Positions 26,767 to 35,314 of a stretch of DNA of 64,000 nucleotides are shown piece by piece (position 1 is the stretch's first letter; every line of letters begins with the position of its first letter). The DNA is taken from NCBI RefSeq assembly GCF_001280515.1, contig NZ_LBIQ01000035.1, positions 1-64,000 on the forward strand, written 5' to 3'. This DNA is from Mangrovimonas sp. ST2L15. GTDB lineage: Bacteria > Bacteroidota > Bacteroidia > Flavobacteriales > Flavobacteriaceae. The position numbers and the translations under genes are program-made. Below the pieces are notes generated by a model. The model was not told where the DNA came from, did not search any database, and saw only the letters and a list, made by a program, of their open reading frames with translations.

Positions 26767-26810
26767 GTAACAAAGGTTACTGAATAAATTGTGACCTTGA
26801 GGTATCTTTA
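26767..26810 (+). promoter_or_regulatory. operator e plus -7 element: promoter of sulfide:quinone oxidoreductase
   Basis: GTAAC-AAAG-GTTAC at 26767-26780, 22 bp, then TATCTTTA at 26803-26810 (TAnnTTTG with last base changed). ATG at 26831. Confidence 0.77.
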
Positions 26811-26830
26811 TAGTGTAAAATTTTGACGAG

Positions 26831-28093
26831 ATGAAATCACATTATCAAATACTTATTATTGGAGGAGGGACGGCTGGTATTATGACTGCAGCCCAATTAA
26901 AAAATCAAAATAAAAATTTTGATGTTGCAATCATAGAGCCATCAGATACTCATTACTATCAACCAGCATTTACTTTGGTAGCAGCTGGGACTTATGATTA
27001 TGAAGATACCTCAAAGCCTATGAAAGAGGTTATTCCTTCTGGGGTGACTTGGATTAAGGATTTTGCAACTGGATTTATTCCAGAGAATAATACTGTTTCA
27101 ACCAAAGAGAATGGGGATATTTCCTATGATTATCTAGTGGTTGCACCAGGATTGGTGATGGCACCAGAGCTCATTGAAGGACTTCCTGAAGCTATGGAGA
27201 AAGGAGTGGTTTGTAGTATTTATACCAATCCAAAACATGTATGGGAAACCTTGAAAAATTTTAAAGGAGGTAATGCCGTGTTTACCCAGCCAACAACGCC
27301 AATAAAATGTGGTGGGGCACCACAAAAAATAGCTTACTTATCTGCTGATTATTTCAGAAAACATGATCTTTTGGATAAAACTAATGTGGTATTTGCTACC
27401 CCAGGTAGTGTTATTTTTGGTGTGAAACCCATTAAAAAAACATTAGAGAAGGTTATCAATAGATATGGTATGCATTTCAAACCTTTTTATGCTCCAGTGA
27501 AGATTGATGCGGATAAAAAATTGGTTTATTTTAAAAATGTTGACCCTGATGAAAGCAATTGTTATGTGACTGAAGACAATTCTTTAGGAGAAAAAATGTC
27601 TGGAGAAACAGTAGTTGAAATGCCATTTGATATGTTGCATTTAGCACCACCTCAAACGGCACCAAAATTTGTTAAGGAATCAAGTCTGGTAAACGCTGAT
27701 GGCTGGTTAGATGTTGACTTACACTCGTTACAGCATAACAAGTATGAAAACATATTTGGCTTGGGAGATGTTGCAGGGTTGCCAACCGCAAAAACAGGGG
27801 CTGCAGTTAGAAAACAAGTGCCTGTAGTAATTGATAACATAAAAAAACTTATGGCGTCACAGAAAGCAACCAACAAGAAATATAACGGATATTCTTCTTG
27901 TCCTTTGATAACTGGATATGGTAAAATGGCTTTGGCTGAATTTGACTATGACGGCAATTTTACTCCAGACCCTAAGTTAAAACAAATGCTAATTTTTGAT
28001 AGTTCTAAGGAGCATTATAGATTGTGGTTGTTGAAAAAATATGGATTGCCTTATTTGTATTGGAACAAAATGTTAAAAGGCCAAAATGTATAA
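26831..28093 (+). CDS. sqr: sulfide:quinone oxidoreductase, SQOR-like type
   Basis: 420 residues. FAD-binding start ILIIGGGTAGIMTAAQL (about 7-23); catalytic cysteines in PIKCGGAPQKIAYLS (about 156-170, aligning with human SQOR CAGAPQK) and YSSCPLITGYGKM (about 353-365). GLGDVAGLPTAKTGAAVRKQ is the second FAD-contact segment. It oxidises sulfide to a persulfide and reduces quinone at the inner membrane. Own promoter and terminator (28129-28160), so monocistronic. Confidence 0.92.
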   Translation: MKSHYQILIIGGGTAGIMTAAQLKNQNKNFDVAIIEPSDTHYYQPAFTLVAAGTYDYEDTSKPMKEVIPSGVTWIKDFATGFIPENNTVSTKENGDISYDYLVVAPGLVMAPELIEGLPEAMEKGVVCSIYTNPKHVWETLKNFKGGNAVFTQPTTPIKCGGAPQKIAYLSADYFRKHDLLDKTNVVFATPGSVIFGVKPIKKTLEKVINRYGMHFKPFYAPVKIDADKKLVYFKNVDPDESNCYVTEDNSLGEKMSGETVVEMPFDMLHLAPPQTAPKFVKESSLVNADGWLDVDLHSLQHNKYENIFGLGDVAGLPTAKTGAAVRKQVPVVIDNIKKLMASQKATNKKYNGYSSCPLITGYGKMALAEFDYDGNFTPDPKLKQMLIFDSSKEHYRLWLLKKYGLPYLYWNKMLKGQNV

Positions 28094-28128
28094 TTAGATT
28101 GATGTAATTAGATTTTTAGTTAGGTAGG

Positions 28129-28160
28129 GAAGAGATGGTAGAATCCATCTCTTCTCTTTT
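28129..28160 (+). terminator. terminator of sulfide:quinone oxidoreductase gene
   Basis: Perfect 10-bp stem GAAGAGATGG / CCATCTCTTC with loop TAGAAT and a TCTTTT tail. Confidence 0.8.
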
Positions 28161-28174
28161 AACGTTATTTGAGT

Positions 28175-28771
28175 ATGAAAGACTTTTGGAATAACAGATA
28201 TCAAGAAGAGGAGTATACCTATGGCACAAGGCCCAATGAATATCTTAAGGGAAAGTTGCGGGATTTAAATCAGGGAAGCCTTCTATTACCTGCCGAAGGT
28301 CAAGGTAGAAATGCGGTTTATGCCGCATTACAAAATTGGGGGGTTACGGCCTTTGATTACAGTGAAGTAGGAAGGAAGAAAGCACTTGAATTGGCTACCA
28401 AGAATGGGGTGGAATTTAAATATCAAGTCTGCGATGCTTTAGATTTTGAATCAGAAACACTGTTTGATGTGATAGGATTTAGTTTTACTCATTTTCCTGT
28501 ATCCATCCAAAAACAAGTATTCCAAAACCTATTGAAATTTTTGAAGCCAGGGGGGCATGTGATTTTTGAGGGTTTTTCAAAAGAACAATTGAATTTTAGT
28601 TCTGGTGGACCAAAAGATAAAGATATGTTGTTCTCACTGGATGAGGTAAAGGACTATTTTGATGGTCTGGAATTTTTAGAATTGAGAAAAGATTTTATTA
28701 TTCTTGATGAGGGTGAATATCATCAAGGTGAAGCCTCAGTCATCAGGTTTTTTGCAAAAAAAGCCTTTTGA
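28175..28771 (+). CDS. class I SAM-dependent methyltransferase, TehB/TMT-like
   Basis: 198 residues from the ATG at 28175. It begins MKDFWNNRYQEEEYTYGTRPNEYL, typical of tellurite-resistance TehB and thiol/thiopurine methyltransferase-like proteins; LLLPAEGQGRNAVYAA is the SAM-binding glycine loop (about 35-50) and VIGFSFTHFP motif IV. In this island a methyl transfer to sulfide or another chalcogen compound is an attractive but unproven role. The upstream TTG at 28169 is less likely as start. Confidence 0.82.
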   Translation: MKDFWNNRYQEEEYTYGTRPNEYLKGKLRDLNQGSLLLPAEGQGRNAVYAALQNWGVTAFDYSEVGRKKALELATKNGVEFKYQVCDALDFESETLFDVIGFSFTHFPVSIQKQVFQNLLKFLKPGGHVIFEGFSKEQLNFSSGGPKDKDMLFSLDEVKDYFDGLEFLELRKDFIILDEGEYHQGEASVIRFFAKKAF

Positions 28772-28920
28772 AGTATGAAATGATAGTTAGAGTTTTTTTA
28801 CTAAAAATCACTTGTGTTAAATTTTTAATTACAGCTAGAAATGAAGTTTTATTATTGGTATTTATGGCTGTGTTCCTTAGTTAAATTCTTAAATTTGATA
28901 AGCTAAAATTAATTGCCTTT

Positions 28921-30252
28921 ATGGAGGATATGCTTTTCTACGATCGAATGCAATTTGCGTTCACAATAACCTTCCATTATTTATTTCCACAACTTACCAT
29001 GGGACTGTCTTTAATGATTGTCTACTTTAAATGGAAATATCTTCGGTCTCATTTAGAGAAGTACAATGATGCCGCCAAGTTTTGGATGAAAATTTTTGCT
29101 CTTAATTTTGCTATGGGAGTGGTGACAGGAATCCCAATGGAATTTCAATTTGGAACCAATTGGGCTAAATTTTCGGAACTAACTGGAGGTATTATAGGAC
29201 AAACCTTAGCCATGGAGGGGATGTTTTCCTTTTTCTTGGAATCTTCTTTTCTTGGTTTGTTTCTTTTTGGAGAAAAACTTTTAGGCCATAAACTTCATTT
29301 TGTAACTGGTTTTTTGGTTTTTCTTGGCTCTTGGGCAAGTGGTTTCCTTATCATTGCCACTCATTCCTGGATGCAATATCCAGTGGGGTATGAGATTCTA
29401 GAAAACGGAAAGTTTGTTTTGAACAATTTTTCAGCACTATTTTCAAATCCTTGGTTGTGGCCCTCGTTTTTACATAATCAAGCTGCTTCTGTAGTGACTA
29501 GTTCCTTTGTAGTGACTGCTGTTGGAGCCTTCTATATTTTGAATAATAAACATCTTGAGTTTGGAAAATTATTCCTAAAAACGGGCATTATTTTTGGTTT
29601 GATTTCAACAATTTTGGTAGCATTTCCTACTGGAGATTTAGCAGCTAAAAATGTGGTGGAACATCAACCGGTAACCTTTGCTGCTATGGAAGGTATTTTT
29701 GAAACAGAAGATGGGGGTTCTGAAATAATCCTTATAGGACAACCTAATATCTTAGATAAGAAGTTAGACAATAAAATTGCGGTTCCTAACATTTTAAGCT
29801 TTTTGACCTATCAAAAGTGGGATGCTGAAATTAAAGGATTAAATGAATTTGATGCCGATTTGTATCCAACCAATATTCCTGGATTGTATTATTCTTACCA
29901 CATTATGGTGGGTCTGGGAACCATTTTTATTGGGTTAATGCTTTTAGCTTTTATACAGTTGAAGCGAAAGAAACTATTTCAAACCAAAAAGTTATTATGG
30001 GCGCTATTGTTTATGGTTCCATTTCCGTATATCGCCAATACTACAGGTTGGTATACGGCAGAACTGGGTAGACAACCATGGTTGGTCTATAATTTACTGA
30101 GAACCTCAGAAGGGGCCTCACCAACAGTGTCTTCAGGGAATACCTTGTTTACGCTTTTAGGGTTTATCGGCCTTTATTTACTGTTAGGAATGTTGTTTTT
30201 AATTTTAGTGGGGAAAATTATTTATAAAGGGCCACATCCCGTAAAATCGTAA
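28921..30252 (+). CDS. cydA: cytochrome bd-type quinol oxidase subunit I, short Q-loop
   Basis: 443 residues, about nine helices. FHYLFPQLTMGLSL carries the axial His of heme b595 or its equivalent, LAMEGMFSFFLESSFLG the conserved Glu pair, and GWYTAELGRQPWLVYNLLRT the CydA GRQPW signature. The Q-loop is short, as in cyanide-insensitive forms. It reduces oxygen with electrons from quinol; bd oxidases are known to resist sulfide. A TAAATTTG box at 28890-28897 may be its -7 element, but the island operator is absent. Confidence 0.94.
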   Translation: MEDMLFYDRMQFAFTITFHYLFPQLTMGLSLMIVYFKWKYLRSHLEKYNDAAKFWMKIFALNFAMGVVTGIPMEFQFGTNWAKFSELTGGIIGQTLAMEGMFSFFLESSFLGLFLFGEKLLGHKLHFVTGFLVFLGSWASGFLIIATHSWMQYPVGYEILENGKFVLNNFSALFSNPWLWPSFLHNQAASVVTSSFVVTAVGAFYILNNKHLEFGKLFLKTGIIFGLISTILVAFPTGDLAAKNVVEHQPVTFAAMEGIFETEDGGSEIILIGQPNILDKKLDNKIAVPNILSFLTYQKWDAEIKGLNEFDADLYPTNIPGLYYSYHIMVGLGTIFIGLMLLAFIQLKRKKLFQTKKLLWALLFMVPFPYIANTTGWYTAELGRQPWLVYNLLRTSEGASPTVSSGNTLFTLLGFIGLYLLLGMLFLILVGKIIYKGPHPVKS

Positions 30253-30254
30253 TT

Positions 30255-31331
30255 ATGGAATTATTTTGGTATATCGTACTTATGTTTATGTTAGCCATAT
30301 ATGTGGTTTTAGATGGTTATGACTTTGGAGCTGGTATTATTCATTTGTTTTTCGCAAAATCAGAGGAAGATAAAAAAGCAATTACTAAATCTATAGGTCC
30401 ATTTTGGGATGCTAATGAGGTCTGGTTGATTGCTTCTGGGGGTGTTTTGTTTTTTGCTTTCCCTACGTTGTATGCCTCTTCATTCAGTGGTTTTTATTTG
30501 CCCTTAATGATGATTTTATGGTTGTTAATTTTTAGAGCCGTAGGTTTGGAATTGAGAGGGCAAGTTCACAATAAAATGTGGGAAAGTATCTGGGATAAGG
30601 CATTTGGTATCTCAAGTTTATTGTTGGCATTGTTTTTTGGGATAGCTCTAGGAAATGTGGTAAGAGGTGTGAACTTGGGAATGGTTGAAAATGGAGTGTC
30701 TGCACATGAACCTCATTATTTTTTTCTGCCATTATGGAATCCTACTTTTAGTCCGAAAGCGGTGCATTTGGGTATTATAGATTGGTTTACCATTCTTCTG
30801 GGTATAATTGCAGTTGTTATTTTAACCATCCATGGAGCCAATTGGATCATTTTTAAAACCAATTCTTCTTTGAATAAGAAATTAAGAAAGGCCATATTTA
30901 TTTTGAACTTTATTCTAATGGCTTTGGTAATTGTTTCTGTTTTAACATGGCATATTATTGAACCAAATCCATTTGATAATTTTATAAAGAACCCATATTT
31001 ATGGGTGTTTCCAGTTTTAATGGTTGTCGGGCTATTTGGATTGTTTCGTATTAGAAGCTTTAAGAAGGACGGTACAGGACTTATTTTCTCAACGTTATTT
31101 CTTGTTGGTGGTTTTGCATCAACTGCGGCTTCCATCTTTCCAAACTTGTTGCCATCTACCAATTCTTTAAACCCCTCATTAACTATTTACAATATGGCAG
31201 CCGATGATTATGGGTTGTCCGTAGGGATTAAGTGGTTTGTTGTTGCGATTCTATTAGTGGCAGTTTATTTTTTCATTCAATACAAGGTTTTTAAAGGTAA
31301 AATGGATCATGTGAGCTATGGAGAACACTAA
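30255..31331 (+). CDS. cydB: cytochrome bd-type quinol oxidase subunit II
   Basis: 358 residues, starts 2 bp after cydA. LDGYDFGAGIIHLFF (about 18-32) is the CydB signature, with DANEVWLIASGG (about 55-66). About eight to nine helices. Forms the heterodimeric bd oxidase with CydA. Confidence 0.94.
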   Translation: MELFWYIVLMFMLAIYVVLDGYDFGAGIIHLFFAKSEEDKKAITKSIGPFWDANEVWLIASGGVLFFAFPTLYASSFSGFYLPLMMILWLLIFRAVGLELRGQVHNKMWESIWDKAFGISSLLLALFFGIALGNVVRGVNLGMVENGVSAHEPHYFFLPLWNPTFSPKAVHLGIIDWFTILLGIIAVVILTIHGANWIIFKTNSSLNKKLRKAIFILNFILMALVIVSVLTWHIIEPNPFDNFIKNPYLWVFPVLMVVGLFGLFRIRSFKKDGTGLIFSTLFLVGGFASTAASIFPNLLPSTNSLNPSLTIYNMAADDYGLSVGIKWFVVAILLVAVYFFIQYKVFKGKMDHVSYGEH

Positions 31332-31347
31332 GTTTTTGGGTGATTAA

Positions 31348-31391
31348 GTAACAAATGTTACATACAATAGGCTTATATTGCCGTTACTTTG
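31348..31391 (+). promoter_or_regulatory. operator f plus -7 element: promoter of the YeeE/YedE pair
   Basis: GTAAC-AAAT-GTTAC at 31348-31361, 22 bp, then TTACTTTG at 31384-31391 (TAnnTTTG with one change). ATG at 31417. It lies 16 bp after the cydB stop. Confidence 0.72.
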
Positions 31392-31416
31392 TACAATAAT
31401 TAATTTGAATAAAATT

Positions 31417-31974
31417 ATGGATTTTATTTTGGAGCCATGGCCTTGGTATGTGTCTGGGCCATTAATAGCGTTTGTGATGTTTCTACTTTTAAAAGTAGGA
31501 AAGGAATTTGGAATGTCTTCTAACTTGAGAACTTTATGTACCATATGTGGTGCAGATAAGAATTGCGAGTTCTTTTGTTTTGACTGGAAGAAGCAACGTT
31601 GGAATTTGGTGGTGGTTGTAGGTACAATCATTGGAGGTTTTATTGCCTCTCATTATTTATCTAACTCCACAGCAGTTGATATCAGTGCTAATTCTATAGC
31701 TTCTTTAAAGGAGTTGGGTTTTGACAGTGCAGGCTCTTCTTATTTGCCTTCAGAAATGTTTGATTTATCTGTTTTATCAAATTTTAAAATCTTGTCATTA
31801 TTGATTATTGGAGGTTTTCTCATTGGATTTGGATCAAGATATGCAGGTGGATGTACTTCGGGTCATGCCATTTCGGGTTTGAGTAATTTACAACTACCTT
31901 CATTAATTGCTGTTATAGGCTTCTTTATTGGAGGTTTAGTGATGGTGCATTTATTATTCCCATTAATATTTTAG
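31417..31974 (+). CDS. YeeE/YedE-type sulfur transporter, half 1
   Basis: 185 residues from the ATG at 31417; an in-frame TTG at 31378 would start inside the -7 box. Membrane segments flank a cysteine-rich loop CTICGADKNCEFFCFDW (about 39-55) and the family motif GFGSRYAGGCTSGHAISGLS (about 142-161) with its conserved Cys. The TsuA/YeeE family takes up thiosulfate; two-gene forms are common in proteobacterial and Bacteroidota sulfide clusters. Confidence 0.87.
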   Translation: MDFILEPWPWYVSGPLIAFVMFLLLKVGKEFGMSSNLRTLCTICGADKNCEFFCFDWKKQRWNLVVVVGTIIGGFIASHYLSNSTAVDISANSIASLKELGFDSAGSSYLPSEMFDLSVLSNFKILSLLIIGGFLIGFGSRYAGGCTSGHAISGLSNLQLPSLIAVIGFFIGGLVMVHLLFPLIF

Positions 31975-31977
31975 ATT

Positions 31978-32397
31978 ATGATGAAGAAAACAATAACATA
32001 TTTGGTGATAGGAATGCTTTTTGGAATTACCATGTTTAAATCAGAAGCGGCTTCATGGTTTAGGATTTATGAAATGTTTCAATTTGATGCTTTCCATATG
32101 TATGGTATAATTGGATCTGCATTGGCTATAGGCGTAGTTATGGTTCAAGTCATTAAAAGAAAACATATAAAAGATACAACTGGAAAGGAAATTAGCTTTT
32201 CGCCTAAGGACATGAGTATTAGCCGCTATTTAATAGGAGGCATTATTTTTGGACTGGGATGGGGACTTGCAGGAGCCTGTCCGGGTCCTATGTTTACTTT
32301 ATTGGGAGCAGGGTTTCTGCCAATCTTGGTAGTGATCGTATCTGCTCTTTTAGGAACTTATGTTTACGGATTATTAAGAAATAAATTACCACACTAA
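31978..32397 (+). CDS. YeeE/YedE-type sulfur transporter, half 2 (DUF6691-like)
   Basis: 139 residues, four helices, starts 3 bp after half 1. FGLGWGLAGACPGPMFTLLG (about 90-109) is the counterpart of the GGCTSGH motif and holds a conserved Cys. The two halves probably assemble into one pore. The terminator at 32423-32453 ends the operon. Confidence 0.87.
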   Translation: MMKKTITYLVIGMLFGITMFKSEAASWFRIYEMFQFDAFHMYGIIGSALAIGVVMVQVIKRKHIKDTTGKEISFSPKDMSISRYLIGGIIFGLGWGLAGACPGPMFTLLGAGFLPILVVIVSALLGTYVYGLLRNKLPH

Positions 32398-32422
32398 GAA
32401 CTAGGTAATTATTAATAGCGAT

Positions 32423-32453
32423 GAACCACGGAATCTTTTCGTGGTTTTTTTTT
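32423..32453 (+). terminator. terminator of the YeeE/YedE pair
   Basis: Stem AACCACG / CGTGGTT followed by eight or more T. It runs into the stop codon of the convergent 50-residue gene. Confidence 0.88.
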
Positions 32454-32604
32454 AATCTAAGGCTTGTTTGGTCACATAAGCCCGCCACCCAATAATGGCT
32501 AATTGCCATTTTTTAGCTTTTGCAAGATCTAATTTTTGTTTGGTGAAACTTGGTAAGACGTACTTATTTATTGAAGCTAAAAACTTAAAAAACCTGGATT
32601 TCAT
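32452..32604 (-). CDS. small basic protein, 50 residues, conserved in Flavobacteriaceae
   Basis: 50 residues beginning MKSRFFKFLASINKYVLPSF and ending AIIGWRAYVTKQALD. I recall near-identical short proteins in many Flavobacteriaceae, sometimes labelled SsrA-binding protein without good cause. It is basic and amphipathic with a Trp-Arg-x-Tyr centre. The ATG at 32604 was chosen because this is where the conserved sequence begins; the frame stays open further upstream. A near-perfect dyad lies 32 bp upstream. Confidence 0.7.
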   Translation of the reverse strand: MKSRFFKFLASINKYVLPSFTKQKLDLAKAKKWQLAIIGWRAYVTKQALD

Positions 32605-32635
32605 GTTTCGTAATACTCTGTAATGTTTAAAAATA

Positions 32636-32664
32636 GTAAAACTTATTCTAGAACTAAGTTTTAC
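32636..32664. repeat. dyad upstream of the 50-residue gene
   Basis: Perfect 10-bp arms GTAAAACTTA and TAAGTTTTAC separated by TTCTAGAAC. There is no T run on either side, so a terminator is unlikely; a minus-strand TATTTTTA, close to the -7 consensus, follows directly. It could be an operator or a 5'-UTR hairpin. Confidence 0.55.
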
Positions 32665-33126
32665 AGAAACATTTTTAGAACATTGAACAAATAAGGTCAA
32701 TGAGATACAAAGCAATAACGATCATAATTTTGAGGTTTTAAAGGTTAATAGTTTAATTGTTTTTTCAATATACAATGACCGAATAATTGTCTCCAAATGT
32801 TTTGCTTGAAATTGATGAAATTGATTTCTGATTTAAAAGTGTTTTGGTTGTTTATTATTTCAAAAAGAAACATTAATCCCTTGAGGGTGGTTTCAAAATA
32901 TAGTTTAAATTCGTTCTTTAAGTTTTGTTTTGTAACTTTTCTAGGTGATTTTTGATGGTTTTTTGGCTCTATCTTCTAAAAATGGACACATTTTGGATGG
33001 TTTTGGGTGTGTTTCATCTTTCTGTGTGAAGAAAACAATAGTTGTATAGGAAAGAAAAAGAATCGCAATGAAAGCACAAAACCAGCTAAATTTAGCTGGT
33101 TTTAAATAAATAAACTTTATTTTTCT
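32665..33126. other. intergenic stretch without visible genes
   Basis: AT-rich, no plausible reading frame or RNA gene seen. It ends with the hairpin at 33078-33101, which closes the minus-strand M56 gene. Confidence 0.5.
33078..33101 (-). terminator. terminator of the blaI-M56 operon
   Basis: Perfect 24-bp palindrome AAACCAGCTAAA / TTTAGCTGGTTT just past the stop of the minus-strand M56 gene; on the minus strand it is followed by TTTTGTGCTTT. Confidence 0.7.
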
Positions 33127-35313
33127 TTACTTCGTTTTAATGCTTATGACACCATCTTTGGCTTTATCACCGTAAGTTTCTAGGGCTTTTTTGCCCTTAA
33201 GCACATCAATAGATTCAATTTTCTCCTTATCTATTTTCAAGACCTCCTCTTTAGAAACTTCCTTTCCGTTGATTAAGTAAAGCGGATTTGCATTTGATGG
33301 ACTGGTGAAGAAGAAATCACCAGATTTTTCTGAGTTAATTTCAATCTCTACGTTTTCATCAGATCTCCAAATCAGAGGTTGACCTTCAGATTTAGTAACC
33401 CAAACATTCTTTGACACTTTTCCATCTTTATCGGTTTTGATTTCAATTATTTCTTGTGAATCTTTTTTTCGAAATTTAGTTGTACCCGCAACTTTGACTG
33501 TTTGTTTTTCTCCATCTTCATCTATAAAGATCATATCGCCTTCACCATTTCCATCAACCTTGATTTCTACTGTGTCATCCTGAGGTTTCCTTATGACATA
33601 TATAGGTTCTCCCTTTTCTTTTTGTTTCCAATTACCGATTGATATTTTGTTGCCATCTGAATTGTATTGAATAACGATTGGGTTTATGGGAGTACTTGTT
33701 GATATTTGATAATTGGCGCTTAAATTGGTTCCCTTGGCCGTTATTTTAATTGCTATTATTTCACCTGTTTCGTTACGCTTAATTCCTTTGAATTTAATTT
33801 CAATACCTTCCTTTTTGAAATCATTCTTGACCTTGACCAAGTCTGCTTCTGTGAAATCCTTATTAATAATTATTTCTGTGATTGTTTTATTTTGGTCAAA
33901 GGAAACCTTTCCATTAAAAATGATTGCTCCATCCTTCGCTTGATTACCGTAGGTTTTAATAGCTTCTTTTTTTGGTATAAGTTTGATAGAGCTGTCTACA
34001 GTAAATTGTTTGGAGGGAATTTGGTGTGTTTTTAAAGGTTTTCCATTAACAATGTAAAGTGGAGAGTCTCCTAACGTCTTTTCCTCTTTTTCCGCTTCTT
34101 TAAACATTCCTATTGTTCTTTCTCCCAAAAGCACGGTTGGATTCGATTGGGGAAAACGTTTATTGTCTGCTAATTGAAATAAAATGTCATCGCCATCACC
34201 CTGTTTTGAAATTTTAAAGGAAGCAATCCCTTCTGCATTATCTTGTTTATTAATAGTTAGGCGTTTGGTAAATTTTGAATCATTAAACTTTTTGGTGCTG
34301 ATAGAAATCGTTTCAATAAGCTGATTTGAATTTCTTGTAAGATCTGTAAATTTAAATTGTAAATTCTTGTTGGTGAACATATCCTCTATCTTATTCAATT
34401 CTTGAGTGGTTGATGAAGCCCTCACTGTTATTTGATTGGTACTAGTAGGTTCTGTCTTCTTGGTTAGAAACACTTCCTTGGTATTAAAGCTCATAAGAAA
34501 CCCTGCTAAAAGGGGAAGAATAAGGATGTATTTCCATGCCTTAATTTTACTTGATTTTGATTTTTGTAACATAACTATTCGTTTTTTGATTAATGAATTA
34601 TAAAAAGGGTTGGCCAGGGCCATGTGATGATTTTTGAGACTTGTTTTTAAAAGTAATCTTTGATAGGTCTTTTGACAATGAGATGATTTTTGCGTTTCCT
34701 TATCAGCTATAAACTCCAAATTTTGTTTTAGAGATTTTTTGTAAATCCATGAAATAGGATTAAACCAGAATATAATACATGTCAGTTCCATAAATAGGAC
34801 ATCTAGGGAGTGGTATTGTTTTGCGTGAGCCTTTTCGTGGTTTATGATTAACTCGAGTTCACTAAGGTGAAATTGTTTTGGATGGTAAAAAATCCATTTA
34901 AAAAAGGAGAAGGGCGAAATGGGATCAATGGTCTCTACCATTTTGAAATCTTCCGAATCTCTTACATCCCCCCGTTTTATAAGACCAAAAATTGAGGTAA
35001 TCTCTATTAAAAATTTACCCAATAAAACGATGGTAACAGTAAAATAGGTATAAGGAATAAGAATAAGCCAATCGAACTTTGAGGTAATTTCAGTAGGTTC
35101 AATCAAGACGCCTTGTGGTAAGTCTAAATTTATTGTTTGAGGCTCTAGTTCAACATAAATAGGAATGAGAATATTAGGTAAAATGATTGCACATATAATC
35201 CCAGTCAGCAAAAATAACCGATTGCTTTGGAAGAAAGTTTCCTGTTTTAGGAATAAGAAATAAACCAAATAGAAAATGGTTAAAATGCTCGAAGCCTTAA
35301 TGAAATATTCCAT
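33127..35313 (-). CDS. BlaR1-like M56 membrane metallopeptidase with TonB-plug-like repeats
   Basis: 728 residues. Four membrane helices in the N-terminal 290 residues surround the M56 zinc motif HEKAH (about 157-161) with downstream WFNPISW. The long outer part ends with a plug-like unit PLYLINGKEV...SIDVLKGKKALETYG...DGVISIKTK (about 677-728); a related unit lies near 415-465 (PLYIVNGKPL...IPKKEAIKTYG...DGAIIFNGK). This resembles TonB-receptor plug segments. M56 proteins sense an outside signal and then cleave a BlaI-type repressor. It begins 1 bp after the repressor gene. Confidence 0.88.
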   Translation of the reverse strand: MEYFIKASSILTIFYLVYFLFLKQETFFQSNRLFLLTGIICAIILPNILIPIYVELEPQTINLDLPQGVLIEPTEITSKFDWLILIPYTYFTVTIVLLGKFLIEITSIFGLIKRGDVRDSEDFKMVETIDPISPFSFFKWIFYHPKQFHLSELELIINHEKAHAKQYHSLDVLFMELTCIIFWFNPISWIYKKSLKQNLEFIADKETQKSSHCQKTYQRLLLKTSLKNHHMALANPFYNSLIKKRIVMLQKSKSSKIKAWKYILILPLLAGFLMSFNTKEVFLTKKTEPTSTNQITVRASSTTQELNKIEDMFTNKNLQFKFTDLTRNSNQLIETISISTKKFNDSKFTKRLTINKQDNAEGIASFKISKQGDGDDILFQLADNKRFPQSNPTVLLGERTIGMFKEAEKEEKTLGDSPLYIVNGKPLKTHQIPSKQFTVDSSIKLIPKKEAIKTYGNQAKDGAIIFNGKVSFDQNKTITEIIINKDFTEADLVKVKNDFKKEGIEIKFKGIKRNETGEIIAIKITAKGTNLSANYQISTSTPINPIVIQYNSDGNKISIGNWKQKEKGEPIYVIRKPQDDTVEIKVDGNGEGDMIFIDEDGEKQTVKVAGTTKFRKKDSQEIIEIKTDKDGKVSKNVWVTKSEGQPLIWRSDENVEIEINSEKSGDFFFTSPSNANPLYLINGKEVSKEEVLKIDKEKIESIDVLKGKKALETYGDKAKDGVISIKTK

Positions 35314-35314
35314 A

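Noticed and set aside
28854-28897. operator for cydAB
   Set aside because: The TAAATTTG box is there, but the 14 bp at the expected distance show no GTAAC or GTTAC.
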